In this document: positions 24,645-32,416 of the stretch, piece by piece | How the letters are laid out: each line of letters begins with the position of its first letter | How positions within the stretch are numbered: the first letter of the stretch is position 1 | Origin: G963556115 sp963677015 | GTDB lineage: Bacteria; Planctomycetota; SZUA-567 | Assembly (NCBI GenBank): GCA_963677015.1 | Contig: OY781533.1 | Location: 2,976,001-3,040,000 of the forward strand | Length of the DNA stretch: 64,000 nucleotides | Reading direction: 5' to 3' | Notes under the pieces: generated by a model | Databases searched by the model: none | What the model was told of the DNA's origin: nothing | The model's input: the letters and a program-made list of their open reading frames with translations, nothing else | Translations under genes and position numbers: made by a program

Positions 24645-25937
24645 ATGAAGAAACAACTCAAACTGCGCCGGGTAGTTATCACCGGTATCGGTCTGCTCAC
24701 CCCGCTGGGAAACAGCACCGAAGAGAGCTGGAACGGGGTCATAAACGGTCTCAGCGGTGCCGCGACTCTCAGCTCGGATATCGATCACTCCGGCTTCAGC
24801 GTCCATTTCGGCTGCCAGGTGAAGGGATTTGATCCCTGCCGCTGGCTCGACCCGCGTACGTCACGCCGGGTTGACAGATTCACCCAGTATGCCGTTGCCG
24901 CGGCGAAGATGGCGTTTAACGACAGCGCACTCGACTCTGCAAAATTTTCGGCGGAGCGCTGCGGCACCGTCTTTGCCAGTGGTATCGGCGGCATCCTCTC
25001 GGTTGAAGAACAGTTGAGAAAATACCTGAAGAACTTCGGCGACGGCAGTGGCGACCGCCCCCGCAAAGCGGCAAAAAAGATATCACCTTTCAGTGTACCG
25101 TTACTGATGGTTAATGCCGCCAGCGGCCAGATCGCCATCGAGCTCGGGCTGCGTGGTATCAACTACGCACCGGTATCAGCCTGCTCCTCCGGGGCACACG
25201 CTGCCGGTCTGGCTTTCAGACATGTACAGACCGGAGAAGCTGATCTTATGCTCGCCGGAGGAAGTGAAGCCGGAATCGGCATTATGGGGCTCGGCGGCTT
25301 CAGCAGCATGAAAGCTCTTTCCCGGCGAAATGCTGACCCCGCCCGCGCCAGTCGCCCCTTCGACCGGGACCGCGACGGCTTTGTCCAGGGCGAGGGAGCA
25401 GGAGCACTGGTACTTGAAGAACTGGAGCACGCCCGAAACCGCGGCGCCAGAATATATGCAGAGGTTCTCGGCTACGGCTTCACCGATGACGCCCGACATA
25501 TCACCACCCCCTGCCCTGACGGTTCCGGACTAGCCAGAGCCATGACGACCGCTCTGAATATGGGAGAAATACCCGCCTCCGAAGTTGGCTATATCAATGC
25601 CCACGGCACCTCGACCGTACTCAATGATCTCGCCGAGACCGCGGCCATACACGGAGCACTCAAAGATGCCGCCGGTAAAGTTGCGATAAGTTCGACCAAG
25701 AGCTGCACCGGACACATGCTTGGAGCCGCCGGTGGCGTAGAGTTAGGTTTTACCGCACTGGCTCTGCAAAACGGTCTGATACCGCCGACAATCAACTACG
25801 AAAACCCTGATCCCGCATGCGACCTCGACTACACCCCGAACCACGCCGTAAAAAAAGAAATAACTTATGCCCTCTCAAACTCCTGCGGCTTCGGCGGGCA
25901 CAATGTCTCCCTGCTGCTTGGCAGATATTCACAATAG
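24645..25937 (+). CDS. Beta-ketoacyl-ACP synthase II, FabF-like
   Basis: A 430-residue condensing enzyme of the KAS II type. It elongates an acyl group by decarboxylative condensation with malonyl-ACP. The Cys-His-His triad is visible in SACSSGAHAAG, NAHGTST and CTGHMLGAAGG, with the lysine in STKSCTGH. FDRDRDGFVQGEGAG and the C-terminal NSCGFGGHN loop are also canonical. It is not in a fab operon but stands beside a TetR regulator with a shared operator-like sequence, so it is probably a conditional enzyme adjusting fatty acid composition or serving a specialised lipid, rather than the housekeeping copy. Confidence 0.92.
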   Translation: MKKQLKLRRVVITGIGLLTPLGNSTEESWNGVINGLSGAATLSSDIDHSGFSVHFGCQVKGFDPCRWLDPRTSRRVDRFTQYAVAAAKMAFNDSALDSAKFSAERCGTVFASGIGGILSVEEQLRKYLKNFGDGSGDRPRKAAKKISPFSVPLLMVNAASGQIAIELGLRGINYAPVSACSSGAHAAGLAFRHVQTGEADLMLAGGSEAGIGIMGLGGFSSMKALSRRNADPARASRPFDRDRDGFVQGEGAGALVLEELEHARNRGARIYAEVLGYGFTDDARHITTPCPDGSGLARAMTTALNMGEIPASEVGYINAHGTSTVLNDLAETAAIHGALKDAAGKVAISSTKSCTGHMLGAAGGVELGFTALALQNGLIPPTINYENPDPACDLDYTPNHAVKKEITYALSNSCGFGGHNVSLLLGRYSQ

Positions 25938-25949
25938 ATATAAATAATA

Positions 25950-25979
25950 AGTATCAGAGGGCTCACACCCTCTGATACT
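25950..25979. terminator. Bidirectional terminator between FabF-like gene and GT10 gene
   Basis: A 12-base perfect stem (arms 25950-25961 and 25968-25979, sequence AGTATCAGAGGG) with a CTCACA loop, between two converging genes. On the minus strand it runs into TTATTATTTATAT, so it suits the glycosyltransferase best. On the plus strand it has no T-run. Confidence 0.75.
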
Positions 25980-26025
25980 ATCTGCACATCTCAAAAAACC
26001 ATAATATAATGGAAAACCTGAAAAA

Positions 26026-27018
26026 TTAATCGAGGCTTTTATACCAATTCCGCTTACGGTATCTATCCTTCAATGCATATATTCCCAGCTTTTTCTTCAA
26101 CTTGTATAAGATAGTCCGCTGTTTATGCGGGATACGAGCCGGAAACGATCTGAGAGAAAGCTCGGCCTCCGGATTTGCCGGATAATATTTATCGATCATA
26201 CTGCAAAGATATGGATAGATAGAATATTCACTGAGCACCAGATCTCTGGCGGCAACAATCGCATCAAAATACTTGTTATAATGGTCATTGGCGATAGCTT
26301 CATTTATCCGCTCCAGACTTCCCTGAAAATCATTCTCATCTATCAGAATCATGGATTCAGCCGGGAAATACTCGGTGATATTCGGGCAGCCCCAGTATAT
26401 CGGCATAGTCAGACAGGCAAAACAGTCACCAATTTTTTCGGTACAATAAAATGGAAAACTCGAATTTTCCATTCCTATCGAGTACTTATACGATAACAGA
26501 GCATCCGCTTTACGCGGTATCCAGTTATAGCCTGTGCCATAGTGTATAAAATCAAATTTCTGCTCTTTGAGATAACTGACAAATTTTGAACGAAACTTAT
26601 GTCCGGGAAGATTATGGGCAAAGCTTATTATCGCGCTGACTTTATCCTCCTTTGCCGACCTGATTTTATCAATATCCAGATTCCTCAGTTCTTGCAGTTC
26701 TATTCCGGTAAGCGGCAGAATATGATATTTATCCCGCACAACCTTCTCCATCACACCCGCACTGAGATTCTGCCACTGAGTATTAATAAGATCAAAGCAG
26801 TCATAAGTCTCAGTAAAATAATGATAGCAGGGAACCGGCGGCTCATACGGCATGCACCACATTTCCTTACAGTTTACCTTAACAGCTTTATTCATCTCCA
26901 GAGTATCAAGAGTGATAAAAAGATCACACTCCTTTTCTTTACAGCTTACGAACTGGATATCTGTCCGACCTGTAGAATTATCTTCATGAGATTCATAGCC
27001 ATTTATAATTACACGCAT
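26026..27018 (-). CDS. Family 10 glycosyltransferase, fucosyltransferase-like
   Basis: A 330-residue protein whose C-terminal half has the GT10 (alpha-1,3/4-fucosyltransferase) signature: SYKYSIGMENSSFPFYCTEK with the conserved ENS and the TEKI turn, then MPIYWGCPNITEYFP. The family transfers fucose, or occasionally another sugar, from a GDP-sugar onto N-acetylhexosamine in surface glycans. The N-terminal acceptor half (about residues 1-160) is divergent. There is no signal peptide or membrane span, so it should act at the cytoplasmic face. AGGAAG precedes the ATG. It stands divergent from a GT39-like membrane protein. The actual donor is uncertain. Confidence 0.85.
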   Translation of the reverse strand: MRVIINGYESHEDNSTGRTDIQFVSCKEKECDLFITLDTLEMNKAVKVNCKEMWCMPYEPPVPCYHYFTETYDCFDLINTQWQNLSAGVMEKVVRDKYHILPLTGIELQELRNLDIDKIRSAKEDKVSAIISFAHNLPGHKFRSKFVSYLKEQKFDFIHYGTGYNWIPRKADALLSYKYSIGMENSSFPFYCTEKIGDCFACLTMPIYWGCPNITEYFPAESMILIDENDFQGSLERINEAIANDHYNKYFDAIVAARDLVLSEYSIYPYLCSMIDKYYPANPEAELSLRSFPARIPHKQRTILYKLKKKLGIYALKDRYRKRNWYKSLD

Positions 27019-27158
27019 ATTATCTTCCTATAATTGAGGTAAATAATTATATTAAGTTAAAATAAAATTGCAACATGATCTTAATTCATTATCATCTAAT
27101 TTGAAATCAGATAATTATCATTGATCATTTCATTACATATATTATTCCAGGATAAATA

Positions 27159-28985
27159 ATGAAAAAAACTTCAGAACAGCTGATTACTCTCTACCTTGGT
27201 GTCTATTTGATAATTTTACTGAGTACCGAAGCCCTCTCAGCTTTTCATCTGCTTACAGCGACATGCATTTCTCTGGTCTGGCTTGGCATACTGATCATAA
27301 CCGTATTCTATCTGCTTAAAAAAAACAGAAAGTTCTTCTCAAGCCTCTCTGGATTTAAAAAACATGTTCGAATAATCATAGCCGCCTTCAACCCCAGATA
27401 TTTTTTCCGTAGGATTTTACGGCTTGATCCTACCGCCCTGATCTACCTGAGCTTAATGTTCATTTTCGCCGTCACCCTCTTAACAGCTCTGATATACCCA
27501 CCGAATAACTGGGACTCAATGACCTATCATATGGGGCGGATACCCCACTGGATCCAGAACCGGCATATAGAGTATTATACTACCAGCATAGAACGCCAGA
27601 ATTTTTCCGCCCCGCTTGCTGAATTCGCTATTCTGCAGCTGCAATTACTGACACATTCCGACTATCTGGCCAATATAACCCAATGGGCTGCGTTCGTGAT
27701 ATGCATACTTGCCTCAGGTCTCATCATCCGCGAACTCGGCGGGACAAGAAAATCTCGCCTGTTGGCAATGATTATCACCGCCTGTATTCCGATGGCGATA
27801 CTGCAGAGCAGCAGCACCCAGAATGATCTGGTGCTGGGATCATTCATAATGATATTCTCTTATTATATGCTAAAATCCTACCGCAGACATACTCTTTCTA
27901 TTTTACCGACATCTCTGGCACTGGGTATGGCGCTGGCGACAAAAGGCAACGGCTATATGTATGCCGGAATTATCGGAGCTTTCTACGGCATAGCCATTAT
28001 TGTCAGAGCATACAGAGAACGCGGCGATTTTACAGCTACGTTACAGAAACTGCTGCTTATTGTACTTATAGGGTTAGTTTTAAATACCGGCATTTATATA
28101 AGAAACATCAAACAATATCATAAGCCGTTATATGCCGGAGGAGGTATCCTCTGCACAGAAATTGCACCAGAAATTCTTTATGGCAACATAATACGCAACT
28201 CCCTGATGCAACTGAATCTCATTATACCGCGCAGCGCCCTGACCTCTCTCTCTCAGGTTATGCTTGGAGAGCTTTCGAATAACCCTGCCGGCACCAGAAA
28301 ATTTGTCTTGCCAAGCCAATCGTTTCATGAAGACACCATCAGTAACTTTTTCCACTATATCTTTGGTCTAATTTTATGCGTTATCCTCTTTATCTCTAAC
28401 CGCAAGATACGCTTATATCTCATCGCCATACTCGCCATCACTATCTGCTACTGTCTGCTTATAAAATGGCAGCTCTGGGGATCCCGTCTGCAGTTATCAA
28501 TCTTCCTGCTTATATCCCCGGTAATAGCTCTGGGAATATCCAGAATACCCAATCGGTTTATTCGTCTGATCCCGCTGGTATTAATAATTATTCTGGGGAT
28601 ACTGACCTCAATCAGAAATTCCAGCCGTCCGCCATTCAATGTTTCAAGACTGCAGCAGGGACGTAACATACAGTATTTCAGCGGAAAAAAAAATCTCTAT
28701 CCGGTATACACAAAGATTGCAGGAATCATAGGAAAAGAAAAAAAAGTTGGACTGATTTTCACCAGCGCAGACTGGTATGAATATCCGCTATGGGTATTGA
28801 CCGGTTCACATACCGGTCAGAAAACAGCCAGCAGATTCGACTATATCACCGCTAAAACCGGATATGACACTGATGAGTATGACTATATCCTGACCGACAA
28901 GAAACCGGAGGAAATAAGACTGAGCACACGCTTTAAATTGGCCTGCAGCGATCCGGCCATATCATTATATAAAGCCATAAAATAA
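27159..28985 (+). CDS. Polytopic glycosyltransferase, GT39/ArnT-like fold
   Basis: A 608-residue integral membrane protein with about ten to twelve hydrophobic helices in its first 460 residues and a soluble periplasmic tail. The first periplasmic loop contains YPPNNWDSMTYHMGRIPHW and ERQNFSAPLAEFAIL, the acidic-Tyr-His pattern of GT-C enzymes that take polyprenyl-phosphate-linked sugars. Such enzymes add a sugar to lipid A, glycan or protein on the periplasmic side. AGGATAA precedes the ATG. Neighbours are a GT10 enzyme and a DUF5672 protein, so it likely decorates the same surface glycan. Donor and acceptor cannot be inferred. Confidence 0.75.
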   Translation: MKKTSEQLITLYLGVYLIILLSTEALSAFHLLTATCISLVWLGILIITVFYLLKKNRKFFSSLSGFKKHVRIIIAAFNPRYFFRRILRLDPTALIYLSLMFIFAVTLLTALIYPPNNWDSMTYHMGRIPHWIQNRHIEYYTTSIERQNFSAPLAEFAILQLQLLTHSDYLANITQWAAFVICILASGLIIRELGGTRKSRLLAMIITACIPMAILQSSSTQNDLVLGSFIMIFSYYMLKSYRRHTLSILPTSLALGMALATKGNGYMYAGIIGAFYGIAIIVRAYRERGDFTATLQKLLLIVLIGLVLNTGIYIRNIKQYHKPLYAGGGILCTEIAPEILYGNIIRNSLMQLNLIIPRSALTSLSQVMLGELSNNPAGTRKFVLPSQSFHEDTISNFFHYIFGLILCVILFISNRKIRLYLIAILAITICYCLLIKWQLWGSRLQLSIFLLISPVIALGISRIPNRFIRLIPLVLIIILGILTSIRNSSRPPFNVSRLQQGRNIQYFSGKKNLYPVYTKIAGIIGKEKKVGLIFTSADWYEYPLWVLTGSHTGQKTASRFDYITAKTGYDTDEYDYILTDKKPEEIRLSTRFKLACSDPAISLYKAIK

Positions 28986-29002
28986 AGCTTAAACCGCCAC
29001 TG

Positions 29003-29839
29003 TCAATCCGCCGGTTGCCGCTCCCACTCACCGAGTTCCTTCAGACGCTCGATCCAGAAATTAAAGTTATATTTCTCAAATGCGTGGCATCCCAGGGGCA
29101 GTACCCCCTGAGAATACTCATACAGTTTTTCAGGATATTCTTCAAATGAAAAATACAAAGCAATATCTGCAGCTGCAACCTTATAATCGGGGAAGAAGCG
29201 CGGCAGATAATGCGCAAGAGCAATGTCCTCCTGCATATTCTTCTCCACGATTACCTCCAATATCGGTTTACGGCTTTTAAAGTTCGCCAGAAAGGCTTTT
29301 ATATACCGGCCCTGCGCGGCATAATCTTTATGCTTTAACGAGCTGAAGCTGAAGCTGGCTGCAGACTGCAGCAAATCATATGTCGCCTGCACTCTTCTCA
29401 GTGAGAACCCGCCATTACAGCATTTTTCCTGTATCACGGGCTCAGAACCGGGAGTTTCAGGATCGAGAAAGACCGGAGCTCCAAGATAATCATAGCCCTT
29501 GCGGCACCAGAGAGCGAGCTGATCACTGAAGATCAGAGCATCAAGCTGATAAATCAGAATAAATTCATACTCCAGAAAGTAGCTGTAAAAATCCGGTGTA
29601 AGCATCAAACGGTTATAGCTTGAGACACTGGTGAAAGCACTGGCAGGAAACCGTACGAATAACGGCACAATATTTCGCCGGTTGCAAACATGCTGATAAT
29701 ATGAAGTATCAAGATTCTCAGGACAGATAAAGATTACAGGATGCTCTTTAAGCATCTTCAGACCCAGAGATAATGAAAACTTTTCCATTTTATCTGGAAC
29801 ATCTTTATATATTGGGATAACAATGGCATTATCAGGCAT
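29003..29839 (-). CDS. DUF5672 family protein, putative glycan-related enzyme
   Basis: A 278-residue cytoplasmic protein. The pattern AIVIPIYKDVPDKMEKFSL at the start, FICPENLDTSYY, FASAFTSVSSYNRLML-like acceptor loop, then YEFILIYQLDALIFSDQL and YLGAPVF matches DUF5672, whose members are widespread in glycan loci and look like GT-A type transferases (the QLDALIF segment is a DxD-like position). I start at the ATG at 29839, which has GAGAG before it; an in-frame GTG at 29851 is the alternative. Its gene converges with the GT39-like gene, 17 bases apart. The substrate is unknown. Confidence 0.75.
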   Translation of the reverse strand: MPDNAIVIPIYKDVPDKMEKFSLSLGLKMLKEHPVIFICPENLDTSYYQHVCNRRNIVPLFVRFPASAFTSVSSYNRLMLTPDFYSYFLEYEFILIYQLDALIFSDQLALWCRKGYDYLGAPVFLDPETPGSEPVIQEKCCNGGFSLRRVQATYDLLQSAASFSFSSLKHKDYAAQGRYIKAFLANFKSRKPILEVIVEKNMQEDIALAHYLPRFFPDYKVAAADIALYFSFEEYPEKLYEYSQGVLPLGCHAFEKYNFNFWIERLKELGEWERQPAD

Positions 29840-30066
29840 ATATACTCTCACACTTTAATTTTCCACAAATTTCAAATATTATACTGTAATCACCTTTTAT
29901 TTGTCAAGCATTGCACCTGAAAGAGAGCATAAACCCGTTGCAAACAACTTCCGGCAGGAAGACTTTCATATATACCCCATTGATAATATATCTGCAAAAA
30001 CACAGACCGGAGAAATTGACTCTCCCGAATACAAAAAAACTTAATATATTTATAATCGAATTTAAA

Positions 30067-30094
30067 TAGACATTATAAATATGTAAGTTATAAT
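30067..30094 (+). promoter_or_regulatory. Promoter of fbaB
   Basis: TAGACA at 30067-30072 and a perfect TATAAT at 30089-30094 with a 16-base spacer. The predicted start near 30101 leaves a 54-base leader before the fbaB ATG. It probably also drives gpmA. Confidence 0.7.
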
Positions 30095-30154
30095 TAAATA
30101 ATCATTAAGATTGTGTGCTCACGTTCATTAAAGGTATATTGCAAAGGAGTTACC

Positions 30155-31207
30155 ATGAGTAAAACTATTGAGGAATACCTGGGAAACGACAGTGAAAAAC
30201 TTCTTACACACCAGTGCATGGGGATTGCCAAGGAAGACCTGTACCTTCCCGGTCCGGATGCCGTCGACAACATCTACGCTCAGACCGACCGGAACAATCA
30301 GGTACTGGTCAACCTGCAGCGGCTGCTCGACACCGGACGGCTTGCCGGCACAGGTTATATGAGCATTCTACCGGTAGATCAGGGTATAGAGCATACAGCG
30401 GGAGCTTCTTTTGCGCCTAACCCTCAGTACTTTGATCCAGAAAATATTGTAAAACTGGCTCTTGCCGGCGGCTGTAATGCTGTAGCCAGCACACTCGGCG
30501 TTCTCGGTGCGGTCAGTCGTAAATACGCACATAAGATACCGTTTGTAGTCAAGATCAATCATAATGAACTGCTCACTTACCCTGAGAAATATGATCAGCG
30601 GCTTTTTGCTAGCGTCAGACAGGCATGGGATATGGGAGCCTGCGCTATCGGAGCTACCATCTACTACGGCTCTGCTGAAGCATCACGCCAGATTGAAGAG
30701 ATAAGCTTGGCATTCGCCGAAGCCCATAAACTGGGCATGGCGACCATTCTCTGGTGCTACCTGCGCAACAATGCCTTTAAAAAAGACGGGGTGGATTATC
30801 ATTCAGCCGCCGACACCACCGCTCAGGCCAATCATCTGGGAGTTACCATCGAAGCCGACATCATAAAACAGAAACTTCCAACCTGTAACGGCGGCTTCAA
30901 AGCTATAGGCTTCGGCAAAACCAACCCGGCAATGTATACCAGCCTGACCACCGAGAATCCAATCGACCTCTGTCGCTGGCAGGTTGCAAACTGCTATATG
31001 GGTAGAATTGGTCTGATAAACTCCGGCGGCGCCTCCGGCGAGAATGATTTTGCCGAAGCGGTACGCACCGCGGTTATCAACAAACGCGCCGGCGGCATGG
31101 GACTTATCAGCGGCCGTAAAGCTTTCCAGCGCCCAATGGCAGAAGGTGTGAAATTATTACATACCATTCAGGACGTATATCTGAATGACACCATAACCAT
31201 TGCCTGA
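30155..31207 (+). CDS. fbaB: Class I fructose-bisphosphate aldolase, DhnA/FbaB type
   Basis: A 350-residue archaeal-type class I aldolase, the same length as E. coli FbaB. It cleaves fructose 1,6-bisphosphate into dihydroxyacetone phosphate and glyceraldehyde 3-phosphate through a lysine Schiff base. Visible signatures are ILPVDQGIEHTAGASFAPNP, FVVKINHNELLTYP with the lysine-containing strand, and the phosphate-binding end INSGGASGEND. The true start is the ATG at 30155 with AAAGGAG seven bases upstream. A longer frame beginning at 30113 crosses this ribosome site. gpmA follows 95 bases later on the same strand, making a glycolytic pair. Confidence 0.95.
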   Translation: MSKTIEEYLGNDSEKLLTHQCMGIAKEDLYLPGPDAVDNIYAQTDRNNQVLVNLQRLLDTGRLAGTGYMSILPVDQGIEHTAGASFAPNPQYFDPENIVKLALAGGCNAVASTLGVLGAVSRKYAHKIPFVVKINHNELLTYPEKYDQRLFASVRQAWDMGACAIGATIYYGSAEASRQIEEISLAFAEAHKLGMATILWCYLRNNAFKKDGVDYHSAADTTAQANHLGVTIEADIIKQKLPTCNGGFKAIGFGKTNPAMYTSLTTENPIDLCRWQVANCYMGRIGLINSGGASGENDFAEAVRTAVINKRAGGMGLISGRKAFQRPMAEGVKLLHTIQDVYLNDTITIA

Positions 31208-31302
31208 AGCACAGCGGATAACAGCTATCAGCTGTACTCTCTAAACAGCATCAGCTCACGCAAGCAGTTGTCAGGCAGAAGATATTACAGGAGATTGAGA
31301 AA

Positions 31303-31989
31303 ATGCCATACTTAGTATTACTCCGACACGGAGAAAGCCTCTGGAATCTGGAGAACCGTTTTACCGGCTGGACAGATGTCGATCTCACCGATAACGGCGA
31401 AAAGGAAGCCCGCAAAGCCGGCATACTGATGCGTGAGCGGGATATGAAATTTGATGTTGCTTTCACCTCTGTACTCAAGCGGGCGATCCGCACTCTCTAC
31501 ATCTCACTATACACTCTGGACCAACTGTGGATACCGGTACATAAATCCTGGAGACTCAATGAACGGCACTATGGGGCGCTGCAGGGACTCAATAAATTTG
31601 AAACCGGAGAAAAATACGGAGAAGAGCAGCTCAAACTCTGGCGCCGCAGCTATGACGTCTCACCGCCGGCGCTGACCACCGATGATGACCGCTATCCAGG
31701 AAAAGATCCAAAATACAAAAACCTGAGCACGGAAGAACTACCGAGGACAGAGTGCCTGCGTGACTGTCTGGATCGCTTCTATCCGTACTGGCATAATACA
31801 ATCAAGCCTGAACTGCTGGCCGGAAAAAACGTCTTAATTGTTGCCCATGGCAACACCCTGCGCGCTCTGGTGGAACATCTGGATAATCTGTCAAATGAGG
31901 AAATAATGAATCTGAATATCCCTACAGGAAGTCCTTTGGTCTATCACCTGCACTCCGACGGCACTCCCTGCAACCATGAATACCTCTAA
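31303..31989 (+). CDS. gpmA: 2,3-bisphosphoglycerate-dependent phosphoglycerate mutase
   Basis: A 228-residue histidine phosphatase-fold mutase that interconverts 3- and 2-phosphoglycerate in glycolysis. The catalytic histidine is in LVLLRHGESLWNLENRFTGW, and the second histidine in IVAHGNTLRALVEHLD. ERHYGALQGLNK and PTGSPLVYHL are also diagnostic of GpmA rather than of related phosphatases. AGGAGATTG precedes the ATG. It lies 95 bases downstream of fbaB with no terminator between them, so the two are probably cotranscribed. Confidence 0.96.
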   Translation: MPYLVLLRHGESLWNLENRFTGWTDVDLTDNGEKEARKAGILMRERDMKFDVAFTSVLKRAIRTLYISLYTLDQLWIPVHKSWRLNERHYGALQGLNKFETGEKYGEEQLKLWRRSYDVSPPALTTDDDRYPGKDPKYKNLSTEELPRTECLRDCLDRFYPYWHNTIKPELLAGKNVLIVAHGNTLRALVEHLDNLSNEEIMNLNIPTGSPLVYHLHSDGTPCNHEYL

Positions 31990-32297
31990 TTTTAACCGCA
32001 TGCGGCGAGAACCAGCTATCCATAATACCGTCACCATGATTAATAATCTCTGCACCATTAATTATAACGTAAAAGAAAATTAAAGGCCTTCTGCTCTTTT
32101 TTATCATCTTTATAATGTATTCAGCTCAAAAAATCTGACACTATAAACTTACCGTTATATAATGCAGTTCTTATAGGAGTAGAACCAACCTCTTCCTTCC
32201 CCGCATCGCTGCACAGCAATAACTTTAAAACACCGCTGTTACAGTAAAAACCATCAACTAAAGCCATCAAATGCGAAAAAGCATTCGGTCTTTTATA
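31990..32297. other. Gap between gpmA and the glycan locus
   Basis: Just over 300 AT-rich bases with no gene. No JUMPStart-type element (GGCGGTAG) or clear terminator was found; a T6 run near 32095 follows only a weak hairpin. The gap separates housekeeping genes from the glycan locus. Confidence 0.4.
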
Positions 32298-32325
32298 TTG
32301 ATTTTCACTGATAATTATATATTAT
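32298..32325 (+). promoter_or_regulatory. Probable promoter of the plus-strand glycan arm
   Basis: TTGATT at 32298-32303 and TATTAT at 32320-32325 with a 16-base spacer. The predicted start point near 32332 gives an 85-base leader before the first gene of the locus. Confidence 0.5.
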
Positions 32326-32416
32326 CACGATAGGCATTTGATTGCCGGAATACATTATCACTTATAAGAGCCATATTCTACACAAATATATAGACTATAT
32401 ACTAAATGGGGAAACT

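Noticed and set aside
30113..30154. 14-codon N-terminal extension of the aldolase
   Set aside because: It covers the ribosome site of the ATG at 30155, which gives the 350-residue length known for FbaB.
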